A stretch of 64,000 bases of DNA from DATBAX01 sp963762965 (lineage in GTDB: Bacteria > Acidobacteriota > Terriglobia > Terriglobales > Acidobacteriaceae). The translations under genes and the position numbers were made by a program. Location of the stretch: contig CAVXME010000001.1 in the NCBI GenBank assembly GCA_963762965.1, forward strand, positions 1,178,001 to 1,242,000. The letters are read 5' to 3'. This document shows, in pieces, positions 50,584 through 58,736 of the stretch. The notes under the pieces were generated by a model, which saw nothing but the letters and a program-made list of their open reading frames with translations, made no database searches and had not been told where the DNA came from. Numbering within the stretch: position 1 is the first letter of the stretch; every line of letters begins with the position of its first letter.

Positions 50584-50722
50584 CAGTCGTTGGTCGTTCG
50601 TCCTTGGTCGTTGGTCTAAAGCAAGAAACCCCACCCTCCGGCACCTCACGCTTCAAATGAATGCCGAGATGAATCGTGCTAAACGGAAAGGCGGACGACC
50701 AAGGACGAACGGCCAACGGCCG
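50584..50722. repeat. Gene-less copy of the ACGACCA-heptad element
   Basis: Left arm (50584-50616, CAGTCGTTGGTCGTTCGTCC and onward) and right arm (50692-50722, ACGACCAAGGACGAACGGCC and onward) are inverted copies matching at 25 of 28 aligned positions around a 75-nt loop. It has the same arms and outer end as the S23-bearing element at 46098-46612. Confidence 0.88.
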
Positions 50723-50726
50723 GTTC

Positions 50727-51641
50727 TTAGCTTCCCGCGGCGAAGCCGCCAGCGGTGGCGACCGTCAATCGAAGATACTTGTGAGGGTTTACGGGAGTAT
50801 CGTTGATGCGGACTTCGTAGTGAAGATGTGGGCCGGTGCTGCGGCCGCTGACGCCGATGTATCCGATGGTGTCGCCGCGATGGACGTGCTGGCCGACGGC
50901 GACCGCGAAGTTCGAAAGATGTCCGTAACGGGTGGTGATGCCGTGACCGTGGTCGAGAATGATGGCGCGACCATAACCGCCCATGAAGTCGGCCAGTTCC
51001 ACGACGCCGTCCGCTGGGGCGATCACGCCCTGCCCGTAGCTGGCTGAAATATCCACACCGGAGTGGAAGGCGCCTTCTCCGTTGAAGGGATCGATACGCT
51101 CGCCGAAAGATGCTGTCACCGGACCTTCGACTGGCCAAAGATTGGGGGCTGAATTGGCGCGGGCCCAGTCGGCTGGGGTCGCGTCCCGCGTCAGGCCTAG
51201 AGAAATGCCGGTGGTGGTGGCGCCGCTCAGCGCGGAACTTCGTAAGACATAAAGGCGGTCCAGGGACGAAGTCAGCTCGGCGTTCTGTACTCCCTCTGTA
51301 GAGGAGGCTGCGGTCAGCATGGGCTCGGACTTGAGGCCGTAAAGCGAAGAAACCTCGCCGGCAAGAGATCCGAGCGAGGCTACCTGGATGTCCCGTTCCT
51401 TGGCGACTTCCTCCAATTTCGAAACGCGGGTGCTGAGCTGTTCTTTCTGAGTCTTGATCTCGTTGTAGCTGGATACCTTCAACAGCATGCGCAAGTAGTG
51501 GTTGGCAACGCCGGTCAAGCCCAAAAACCCGATGGCCATGCCGACTACTAATACATACAGGTAGTGGACAGGGATGGAGATCTTGCGCAATTGCCCGTCG
51601 TCACCGCGGGCGACAAAAAGAATGTAAAAGCGTTTGCGCAA
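50727..51641 (-). CDS. M23 family metallopeptidase (LytM-type, NlpD/MepM-like)
   Basis: A 304-residue envelope protein. A basic start and one membrane helix (HYLYVLVVGMAIGFLGLTGV) lead into a coiled coil (YNEIKTQKEQLSTRVSKLEEVAKE) and a C-terminal LytM domain. Zinc and catalytic residues are intact: FHSGVDIS (HxxxD), RYGHLS and PHLHYEV (HxH). It is a candidate peptidoglycan endopeptidase, or an activator if the site is regulated by the coiled coil. It starts at a TTG (51641) with AAAGGA about six bases upstream. Its stop lies 5 bp from the repeat at 50584-50722. Confidence 0.92.
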   Translation of the reverse strand: MRKRFYILFVARGDDGQLRKISIPVHYLYVLVVGMAIGFLGLTGVANHYLRMLLKVSSYNEIKTQKEQLSTRVSKLEEVAKERDIQVASLGSLAGEVSSLYGLKSEPMLTAASSTEGVQNAELTSSLDRLYVLRSSALSGATTTGISLGLTRDATPADWARANSAPNLWPVEGPVTASFGERIDPFNGEGAFHSGVDISASYGQGVIAPADGVVELADFMGGYGRAIILDHGHGITTRYGHLSNFAVAVGQHVHRGDTIGYIGVSGRSTGPHLHYEVRINDTPVNPHKYLRLTVATAGGFAAGS

Positions 51642-52108
51642 TATGTCCTTTCGTTAGTGACCAGAACTGGAACTCGTTCAGAGTGGCTCGCGGTTACGAG
51701 AACTCTGAATTCCATTCTGGTTCCAGGCGACGCTCCCATTTTGGGGATGAGTCAGTTGCGTTGCCCGTGTCCTACCAGAACCAAGTCAGGCCTGAAAACC
51801 CATTTCTGGCTGCAATTCAAACTGGATGCAGCACTTAGTTCGGTCAAGATGTCTGGAATCAGCTTGCCCAAGGTAACAAACTGGGTTCCCCCTGTCAACG
51901 ACTGGAGGGGCCTAAAATGGGTTACCAAGGGGGGGTAATCGAGCTGTCCATAAGACCCAATTCCCGCTTTGGAATTAGGGGCTGAAGACAGCACCGACTG
52001 CTGAATGGGCTGACTGGCGCTGGATTCAGCGGCTAAAACCCAGTGCAGACTGGTTCCGGGGGTATGAAACCAGGGATTTCTCGGGCAATTCTGGGGCATC
52101 CCGGAGAT
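51642..52108. other. 467-bp gene-free region between M23 gene and thiL
   Basis: No credible coding frame and no THI-box/TPP riboswitch was recognised. Several imperfect complementary stretches are visible, for example GGTTCCCCCTGTC and GGGGGGGTAA around 51890-51940. It may hold divergent promoters and an untranslated leader. Confidence 0.5.
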
Positions 52109-53092
52109 ATGCCCTATATATTATGTTTCGACGTGCCCCTCGCAGAAAAAGCGCTCATTGCCCGCATTCGCCGTCAAGCGGAGCTCCGCGGCGGCATTCT
52201 CGCGGGGATTGGCGATGATTGCGCTCTTCTCCGCCTGCCACCTGGACATGAAGCCCTAGTGACCACGGACTTCTCCCTGGAAGGCATCCATTTTCGGCGG
52301 GATTGGCACCCGGCCACATCCGTCGGGCATCGCTGCCTGGCCCGGGGACTCAGCGACATTGCTGCCATGGGAGGCGAACCTCGAGCGGCATTTCTTTCGC
52401 TGGCTCTGCCGCGGAACCTGCCGCAAGTCTGGGTTGACGGATTTTTGCGTGGGTTCCTGGAACTTGCTGGAAGGTTTGGGGTCGGCTTGGCTGGGGGCGA
52501 TACAGCTGAGTCTCCCAATGGGGTATTGGCTGACGTTGTAGTGCTGGGATCGATGCCGAAGGGGAAGGCAATTCTGCGCTGCGGAGCGCGGCCTGGGGAT
52601 CGCGTGTACGTCAGTGGTGGGCTAGGAGGATCGGCTGCGGCGTTGCGCCGGATGATGGAGAAGCCCGAACGCAAGCTGAAGCCGTCCGACTTTCCCCAAC
52701 ACTTCTTCCCTGCGCCACGAGTCCAAGTGGGGCACGTTCTACGTGCCAAGGGTCTGGCTTCAGCCATGATCGACATCAGCGACGGCTTGTCCACCGACCT
52801 GACCCATATTTGTGAAGAGAGCGGCGTGGGCGCGGAAGTGCAAGCCAGGTCCATTCCTCTGGCCGCGATCGGCAAGCCGGCAAACCGGGTGGACTTGCAG
52901 TTAGCTCTGCACGGCGGAGAGGACTACGAACTGCTTTTCACGGCCCGGCCTGGCAAGAGGGTTCCCGCCAGGATTGCGGGCGTCCCGATCACTTTGATCG
53001 GTCGTATCACACGCGATCGGAAAATCATTCTGAGCGACGATGATGGCGCGGGTCATGAGGTGCGTCCACAAGGGTGGGAGCATTTCAAATAG
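52109..53092 (+). CDS. thiL: Thiamine-monophosphate kinase
   Basis: Phosphorylates thiamine monophosphate to thiamine diphosphate, last step of cofactor synthesis. The AIR-synthase-like fold shows ILAGIGDDCALL (Mg/ATP), TTDFSLEGIHFR, GLSDIAAMGGEP, AGGDTAES and the C-terminal MIDISDGLSTDLTHI and HGGEDYELLF. The length, about 327 residues, is normal. The start is uncertain: the ATG at 52109 has GGAG only two bases upstream, while a GTG at 52133 fits the family start better but lacks a ribosome site. Confidence 0.93.
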   Translation: MPYILCFDVPLAEKALIARIRRQAELRGGILAGIGDDCALLRLPPGHEALVTTDFSLEGIHFRRDWHPATSVGHRCLARGLSDIAAMGGEPRAAFLSLALPRNLPQVWVDGFLRGFLELAGRFGVGLAGGDTAESPNGVLADVVVLGSMPKGKAILRCGARPGDRVYVSGGLGGSAAALRRMMEKPERKLKPSDFPQHFFPAPRVQVGHVLRAKGLASAMIDISDGLSTDLTHICEESGVGAEVQARSIPLAAIGKPANRVDLQLALHGGEDYELLFTARPGKRVPARIAGVPITLIGRITRDRKIILSDDDGAGHEVRPQGWEHFK

Positions 53093-53116
53093 CCGTGATC
53101 CGGGATCAGCTTTTTG
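53091..53116 (+). terminator. Possible terminator after thiL
   Basis: TGATC-CGG-GATCA with outer AGC/GCT pairing (two-base bulge) is followed by TTTTT. The stem is weak and overlaps the thiL stop region. Confidence 0.4.
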
Positions 53117-53201
53117 GTTGCCTCCTAAGCCTGTGACTTTGGTGTACCTAAATCTCCTCTTTCTCTAGGAAAGGCCCGGACCAGCGGACTAAGGTAATGG
53201 C

Positions 53202-53792
53202 ATGTCCCCACGTATTGTTGTTCTCGCTACCCTGGCAATGTTTCTTAGCTGCGCTTGCGCCGCTCAGGACATGGCGCCGAAGATGTCATCGCCCGCTTTC
53301 GTCGTTGATACCGATTTCGTCCAGAAGGAATTTGGGTCGACCTGCACTCTGATGCCTGGGCCTCCGGTACTTACCGGCGATCTTGACGGCGATGGTATCG
53401 AAGATGCCGTAATTGTCGCCAAGTGCAAGAACCCGTTGATGGACCAGGGGGAAAACAACTTTACGGTGCTTGATCCTTATTACGCCTTTTTTGGGTACGG
53501 GAATACGAGGATCACGACCCAGTTCGCTTCCGAAGTGCCGGAAGAGCGCGGGATCTCGCTGCTGGTGATTCATGGGGCAGGTCCAGATGCCTGGCGTTCG
53601 GCCACGCCGAAAGCGAAATATCTCATTATCAACATGCCTTTCAAGCAGATCGGCTTGAAGAAGATGGTTCTAAGGAAGAAATCCGTGCTGGCCCTCTACA
53701 TTGAGGAAACAGGCGCTGACGAAATGACCTCCGCCCTTTTCTGGGATGGCAAGAAGTATAGATACGTTCCCATTGGCGCGAGCATGGAGTAG
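53202..53792 (+). CDS. Secreted protein of unknown function
   Basis: A 196-residue protein with a signal peptide (MSPRIVVLATLAMFLSCACAAQ). The mature part holds LTGDLDGDGIEDAVIVAKC, an FG-GAP/dockerin-like calcium-binding stretch (D-x-D-x-D-G), then DPYYAFFGYGNTRITTQF and GAGPDAWRSATPKAKYLIIN. Proteins like this are seen as lone secreted products in Acidobacteriota; the role is unknown. The gap before acyl-CoA carboxylase is filled by nested repeats. Confidence 0.75.
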   Translation: MSPRIVVLATLAMFLSCACAAQDMAPKMSSPAFVVDTDFVQKEFGSTCTLMPGPPVLTGDLDGDGIEDAVIVAKCKNPLMDQGENNFTVLDPYYAFFGYGNTRITTQFASEVPEERGISLLVIHGAGPDAWRSATPKAKYLIINMPFKQIGLKKMVLRKKSVLALYIEETGADEMTSALFWDGKKYRYVPIGASME

Positions 53793-53795
53793 ATC

Positions 53796-53994
53796 GGGCT
53801 CTGGGCTTTAGGCGCTGGGCGCTAGGCTGGACGCCCTTAGCATTATCATTCCGATTCGTAACAAGCCCTTACACTCTCTTGTCATTCCGATCCGTAGCGA
53901 AGCGAAGGGAGGAATCTGTTTTCCCCTCCCCGTTGTTCCCCAATATTCCTTCGAGTTTAAAGACCCAGCGCCTAACGCCCAGAGCCCAAAGCCT
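53796..53994. repeat. Nested composite repeat: CCCAGCGCCTAA arms around a TCATTCCGA unit
   Basis: Outer arms at 53796-53819 and 53964-53987 are inverted copies equal at 23 of 24 positions. Between them lie TTGTCATTCCGATCCGTAGC and GGAGGAATCTG, a member of another repeat family. Confidence 0.8.
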
Positions 53995-54020
53995 ATCTGC
54001 TGGTTCTATAATTCAGCGCT

Positions 54021-55571
54021 ATGAACCTCGAACAGAAGTTGGAAGAGCTTAGGAAGCGCAATCGCCTGGCCGAAGAAGGCGGCGGAGCGCAGCGCCGTGA
54101 ACGGCAGCATAAAGAAGGCAAGATGTCGGCCCGCGAGCGTATCGAGTTTTTGCTCGACGAAGGCACTTTCGAAGAGACCGACAAACTGGTCACGCACCGC
54201 TCGAACGACTTTGGCATGGCCGAGCAGAAATATTATGGCGATGGTTTTATCACGGGATACGGCCGCATCGAGGGACGGCTGGTTTTTGTCTTTGCCCAGG
54301 ATTTTACCGTCTTCGGCGGATCATTGTCGGAAACAAATGCGGCAAAAATCGTAAAGATCATGGACCTGTCTGCCAAGATGGGTGCCCCCATGATCGGGCT
54401 GAACGACTCCGGCGGCGCGCGGATTCAGGAAGGCGTGGTGTCACTGGCGGGATATGCCGATATTTTTCTGCGCAACACTTTGTACAGCGGAGTGGTGCCG
54501 CAGATTTCGGCGATTATGGGGCCTTGCGCCGGTGGCGCGGTCTATTCGCCGGCGATTACCGATTTCATTTTGATGGTGGATAAAACTTCCTACATGTTCA
54601 TCACCGGGCCGGATGTCATCAAGACCGTCACCCATGAAGAAGTCACCAAAGACCAGCTCGGCGGCGCTCATACCCACAACGAAACGTCCGGCGTGGCGCA
54701 TTTCATGGCGCACGATGACGCAGAGTGTTTGTCCATGGTGCGTGAGCTGTTGAGCTTTCTTCCTTCTAATAATCTTGAAGACGCGCCGCGCAAACCCTGT
54801 GCCGATCCCATCGACCGCGCTGATGCCGCACTGGACAGAATGGTTCCCGACCAATCGAACCAGCCTTACGACATCAAGGATGTGATCCACGCAGTAGTCG
54901 ATGACGGTTATTTTTTTGAGGTGCAGGAACACTACGCGAAAAATATCGTAGTCGGGTTCGCGCGGCTGAACGGAAAATCGGTTGGGATCGTCGCCAACCA
55001 GCCGGCATTTCTGGCGGGCACGCTCGACATCAATGCTTCCGTGAAAGGCGCGCGCTTTGTGCGTTTCTGCGACTGTTTCAATATTCCGCTGGTGACGTTT
55101 GAGGATGTGCCGGGATTTTTGCCGGGCACGACGCAGGAGTATGGCGGGATCATCAAGCACGGGGCAAAGCTACTTTTTGCCTACGCAGAGGCGACCGTGC
55201 CCAAGGTCACGGTGATTACGCGTAAAGCCTATGGCGGGGCGTATTGCGTGATGGCGTCAAAGCATATCCGCACCGATGTGAATTACGCCTGGCCCACGGC
55301 CGAGATCGCGGTGATGGGTCCGGAAGGCGCTGTGGATATTGTTTATAAGCGCGAACTCGATGGGGCGGAAAATCGCGACGCCGTACGGCAGAAGAAGATC
55401 GAAGAATTCCGCGAGAGGTTTGCCAATCCCTACGTCGCCGCCGATCGCGGCTACGTGGACGCCGTCATCCAGCCTCGCGAGACCCGCAAGAAACTGATTC
55501 AAGCCTTACAGATGCTGGAAACCAAGAGGGACAAGAATCCGCCGAAGAAGCATGGGAATATACCGCTGTAG
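54021..55571 (+). CDS. Acyl-CoA carboxylase, carboxyltransferase (beta) subunit
   Basis: A 516-residue biotin-dependent carboxyltransferase that moves CO2 from carboxybiotin to propionyl-CoA or acetyl-CoA. Visible features: KMSARERIEFLLDEGTFEE, the first oxyanion segment LNDSGGARIQEGV, IMGPCAGGAVYSPAITDF, and the second half with FEDVPGFLPGT and KAYGGAYCVMASKHI. The ending KHGNIPL is typical of PccB/MmdA. Substrate choice between methylmalonyl-CoA decarboxylase and propionyl-CoA carboxylase cannot be made. No biotin carboxylase or BCCP gene is adjacent. Confidence 0.94.
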   Translation: MNLEQKLEELRKRNRLAEEGGGAQRRERQHKEGKMSARERIEFLLDEGTFEETDKLVTHRSNDFGMAEQKYYGDGFITGYGRIEGRLVFVFAQDFTVFGGSLSETNAAKIVKIMDLSAKMGAPMIGLNDSGGARIQEGVVSLAGYADIFLRNTLYSGVVPQISAIMGPCAGGAVYSPAITDFILMVDKTSYMFITGPDVIKTVTHEEVTKDQLGGAHTHNETSGVAHFMAHDDAECLSMVRELLSFLPSNNLEDAPRKPCADPIDRADAALDRMVPDQSNQPYDIKDVIHAVVDDGYFFEVQEHYAKNIVVGFARLNGKSVGIVANQPAFLAGTLDINASVKGARFVRFCDCFNIPLVTFEDVPGFLPGTTQEYGGIIKHGAKLLFAYAEATVPKVTVITRKAYGGAYCVMASKHIRTDVNYAWPTAEIAVMGPEGAVDIVYKRELDGAENRDAVRQKKIEEFRERFANPYVAADRGYVDAVIQPRETRKKLIQALQMLETKRDKNPPKKHGNIPL

Positions 55572-55585
55572 GATCCTGTGTGGGT

Positions 55586-55905
55586 TCAATCGTCCAACGG
55601 GGATAGCGGAAGCCGAGATCCATGGCGGATGTGGAGCAGGTAAACCGACTGATGGATCACTAAGAACAAGAGGCGATACGTACCCCGATTGCCCGTACCA
55701 AAAAGCAACTGACGGATGGGTTTGCCAAATGAAAGGCTCTCCGAGGCCAGTGAACACCGCTCTGGATGTGGCCCAAGCTTTCGACCGCTCGTTCGGCGCG
55801 GTCCAGCCAATCATCGGCCGCACGCGGTGACTGCTTAAAGATGTACGCGTGAATTGTTCTGAGATTCTGCTTTGCTCTGGGAGTCAGGACGACGCGGTAG
55901 CTCAT
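55586..55905 (-). pseudogene. ParE/RelE-type toxin, single-base frameshift
   Basis: Toxin partner of the upstream antitoxin, acting on gyrase or mRNA in this superfamily. The N-terminal half (MSYRVVLTPRAKQNLRTIHAYI to RAVESLG) reads from the ATG at 55905, which overlaps the antitoxin stop as ATGA. The C-terminal half (PERCSLASESLSFGKPIRQLLF to HIRHGSRLPL) reads in another frame ending at 55586. One missing base near 55775 accounts for it; corrected length is about 106 residues, normal. As given, the toxin would end abnormally after about 81 residues. It is either a natural inactivation or a sequence error. Confidence 0.82.
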
Positions 55906-56183
55906 TTCCTCGATCGCGTCTCACGCCTTAGCTCTTCGAAAACTTCCTTGGCCGGCTGACCGAGGCCTTGCTCGGCCTCCAGAAGTCCCTGACGGATGTT
56001 GGCAATCGCCTCAAGATGTTCGGCCACCTGCTGATAGTCCTTGGCATCTAGCAGAACGGCTTCCGCTTTGCCATTCACGGTGAGCACCAAGGGACGCCCA
56101 GTTTTCTTCATGCGCTTCATCAGGCCGGAAGAGTTGCGCTTGAACGTGGTTAGCGAATGGATGTCCTGAGTCACATCAATCAT
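55902..56183 (-). CDS. Phd/YefM-type antitoxin
   Basis: A 93-residue antitoxin. The N-terminal Phd fold is clear: DVTQDIHSLTTFKRNSSGLMKRMKKTGRPLVLTVNGKAEAVLLDAKDYQQV. The C-terminal helices (GLLEAEQGLGQPAKEVFEEL) would wrap the toxin. The ATG at 56183 (MIDVTQD) is preferred over a frame that is open further upstream. The gene overlaps the toxin by four bases. Such operons are usually repressed by the antitoxin-toxin complex. Confidence 0.9.
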   Translation of the reverse strand: MIDVTQDIHSLTTFKRNSSGLMKRMKKTGRPLVLTVNGKAEAVLLDAKDYQQVAEHLEAIANIRQGLLEAEQGLGQPAKEVFEELRRETRSRK

Positions 56184-56244
56184 GATGCGATTGTAGCATT
56201 TTATTGGGTGCTTAAAAGTTGCGGACACAACGAAACGATCGCCC

Positions 56245-56390
56245 TGTCATCCTGAGCGCAGTAAGTTCGCTCGGTACGAGCGGACTCACGGAGTCGAAGG
56301 ACCCCTACTGCTGGCACACGTCGTCGGGTAGGGGTCCTTCGACTGCGAGGACTTCGCTGTCGCGAACTCCTCTTCGCTCAGGATGACAAG
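56245..56390. repeat. 146-bp TGTCATCCTGAGC-family palindrome
   Basis: Outer arms TGTCATCCTGAGCGCAG and CGCTCAGGATGACA, inner arms GTCGAAGGACCCCTAC and GTAGGGGTCCTTCGAC. This is the longest and best-paired copy of the family in the window. Confidence 0.9.
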
Positions 56391-56517
56391 ATTTACCGTC
56401 GTTTGGATCGGCTCTTTCCTTTTGCGTCGTGGGCTCGGCGTGTGTGCGGCTTCCAATGATGTTACAAGCGCATCAAGTGTAGCTGCGGTAAAATGCAGCG
56501 TCCATCTAAGGGCTCAC

Positions 56518-57639
56518 ATGAAACGTTATTTTCTTCTCGCTTTCTTCGTACTGCTTTCTTTCCTGTCCTTTGCCCAAGACCCCTCCAACTGGCTCTCCAG
56601 CCTTCCGCAAACCAAAGATTACGCACAGCACCGTTCTTCCAGCTACGACCGCAGCGGCGGCAATGCGGACGCGCGTCAGATTGCGGTGGGAGAAACGTTG
56701 ACTCTGCTCGACGAAGCGGGGCCTGGGCTGGTCAGCCACGTTTGGGTCACGATTGCGAGTGATGATCCGCATCATTTGAAGGCGCTGGTGCTGCGCATGT
56801 ATTGGGACGGCGAGGCCACGCCGAGTGTGGAAGCGCCGATCGGCGATTTCTTTGGGCTGGGGTTGGGGGACTATTTTCTATATCAATCCGTGCCGCTGGC
56901 GGTTGGCTCGGACAAAGCTTTGAACTCGTTTTTCCCCATGCCCTTTCAGAAACATGCGCGGATCACGGTAACCAACGAAGGATCGGAGAAGACCGACGCC
57001 TTTTACTACAACATTGACTATCGGACTTACTCGAAGCCTTTGCCCGCCGACACGCTCTACTTCCATGCGCAGTACCGGCAAGCCGCGCCGAATAAGGGTT
57101 GGACGAACCAGTGGCAATCGAATGGCGACGCGATCGTGAACGACAAGAAAAATCTGAACGGCGACGGCAACTATGTGTGGATGGAAGCCACGGGGCGAGG
57201 GCATTTTGTGGGCGTGACCATGTCGGTGCTGGAGAACCAGGATGGCTGGTGGGGCGAGGGCGACGACATGTTCTTTGTGGATGGCGAGACCTTGCCGTCG
57301 ATCAATGGAACTGGATCGGAAGATTATTTTCTGGGAGCGTGGGATTTTGGGGACCATGCGTTTTCTTACGGTTTATTTGGTGCGCCGGTGAAGGGCGAAG
57401 AGGTTGCTGGCGGGCGGTCTTCGGTGTATCGCTTTCATCTGGATTCGCCGATTACATTCACCAAATCATTGCGGGCGACGATTGAGCATGGGCATGCGAA
57501 TGTCCGGTCGGACAATTATTTTTCCGTGGCTTATTGGTATCAGACTGAACCGCATGCGGCGTTTCCGGTGTTGCCGCCGCTCGAGCAGAGGATTCCAAGG
57601 CTTTATTCGGTGGGTGGGCCGGGGAATGCTAGGAAATAG
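56518..57639 (+). CDS. Secreted DUF2961 protein, glycoside hydrolase GH172-like
   Basis: A 373-residue exported protein with a signal peptide (MKRYFLLAFFVLLSFLSFA). DUF2961 proteins have been shown to include GH172 enzymes acting on fructofuranose dianhydrides and D-arabinofuranan. Visible features are the DEAGPGLVSHVWVTIAS segment, the beta-jelly-roll region around IGDFFGLGLG, and the INGTGSEDYFLGAWDFG motif carrying a probable catalytic Glu. The ATG at 56518 is chosen for its signal peptide; the frame is open upstream. The sugar substrate is unknown, and there is no carbohydrate operon nearby. Confidence 0.88.
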   Translation: MKRYFLLAFFVLLSFLSFAQDPSNWLSSLPQTKDYAQHRSSSYDRSGGNADARQIAVGETLTLLDEAGPGLVSHVWVTIASDDPHHLKALVLRMYWDGEATPSVEAPIGDFFGLGLGDYFLYQSVPLAVGSDKALNSFFPMPFQKHARITVTNEGSEKTDAFYYNIDYRTYSKPLPADTLYFHAQYRQAAPNKGWTNQWQSNGDAIVNDKKNLNGDGNYVWMEATGRGHFVGVTMSVLENQDGWWGEGDDMFFVDGETLPSINGTGSEDYFLGAWDFGDHAFSYGLFGAPVKGEEVAGGRSSVYRFHLDSPITFTKSLRATIEHGHANVRSDNYFSVAYWYQTEPHAAFPVLPPLEQRIPRLYSVGGPGNARK

Positions 57640-57651
57640 TTGGCAGATTTG

Positions 57652-57752
57652 TCATTTCGAGGCGGGTTCATCACCGAGAGATCTGCTTTTGCCTCGCCGC
57701 AGAGGACAGCGGATTCCTCTCGGCTGCGCCGTTCGGAATGACAAGGGTTTTA
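57652..57752. repeat. TCATTTCGA/GGAATGACA palindrome
   Basis: Left arm GTCATTTCGAGGCGGGTTCA and right arm CGGTTCGGAATGACAAGG-like (GCCGTTCGGAATGACAAGG) are inverted relatives; inner GAGAGATCTGC faces GCGGATTCCTCTCG. Confidence 0.7.
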
Positions 57753-58097
57753 TGATTGGGAGACGGAACAAAGCTAGGTGGTTAATCGTTTTCGTCTTCG
57801 GGCATCTGCCTGGTGTCGCACAGGAGCGAGAGCGATAGCACCGGCCGCAGGGTCGGATTGATTCCTGGGGAGCGCTTGTGTGGCTGGGGCTTGATCTTTT
57901 TGCCGTAGCCGTCAACCAGATATTTATTCGGGTTAGGGGTGAAGTCCAGCTTGAGAGGTTTGGGAACAAGCGCGATAGGCTGGTGTTTCTCGTCCGGGAC
58001 TGCGCGAGGGACTACATGCAGCGACGGGATCTTGGGGGAGAAAGCCATGCGGGAAGAATCGCTATCAAATAAGAGTCCCGAGGTGATGTTGAACTCA

Positions 58098-58386
58098 TTC
58101 GTCTCGGCCAGTAGCTCGCGTTAGACCCTTGCCGACCTGCTGTTTTGCTGTCCTTGCGAACTGCAACGCGCGATCTGTGCTTGGGCTCCGGGCTTACCGC
58201 CAACCGGAAAAACCTGTTCAACGCCTCGGGACTCTATCTTGCCTTTAACATGATGTTCTCGTTCGCCTCGACCAGCGCTTTGCTATAGACCCTTGCTGAC
58301 CCTCTCTGCGGCATCTTGCGATGCTTCGAGTGATCTCGCTTGAGTCCCGGACATCGCACCAACCGGGTAAACTTCAGAACGTGTCA
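58098..58386. repeat. Two diverged direct repeats of about 125 bp, offset 160 bp
   Basis: Both copies contain TTCGYCTCGRCCAG, then TAGACCCTTGCYGAC 164 bp apart, and CCAACCGG near their ends 159 bp apart. They are not obviously coding. Confidence 0.5.
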
Positions 58387-58736
58387 AAGAACGATTATGG
58401 TTTTACACCTTCTATTTTTATAGTCAATGAAAACCACGCAACTCTATCTGCTTGCCTTTCAATCGAGTGCACGCTGCCCACAAGCAGGTGCCCGAAATTG
58501 GTGCAAGTGACAATCAAACCTTGCGAAAAAGCACACCTGGCGCGGCCATTGCGCATGGTGGGGACGGAGTCCGCTTGGGCGAAACGAATTTAGCAGTGTG
58601 GAAAATCTGGTGAAATCCTTAATGGGCAAGGGATTCATGGGAAGTCGCAAATTTGCGCTGGATCACGAATCAGTCTTAAACATTGAAATCTCCGAGCTAT
58701 AAATGTTCCGCGATAGCCTCCTGCTAGGATAAGCGG

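Larger units (their letters stand above)
57640..58736. other. 1.1-kb region without a convincing gene
   Basis: Contains a TCATTTCGA/GGAATGACA palindrome (57652-57752) and a Pro/Lys-rich open frame on the minus strand (57782-58048) that has no ribosome site and no recognisable domain. It also holds two diverged direct repeats (about 58098-58226 and 58262-58386) and an AT-richer stretch before the oligopeptide ATPase. It looks like decayed or regulatory DNA. Confidence 0.55.

Noticed and set aside
51642..52108. TPP riboswitch before thiL
   Set aside because: I could not find the conserved CUGAGA and the matching P4/P5 elements.
57782..58048. 88-codon Pro/Lys-rich minus-strand frame
   Set aside because: No ribosome site, no homology I recognise, and it sits in repeat-rich DNA. 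A real small gene cannot be excluded, but I cannot support it.
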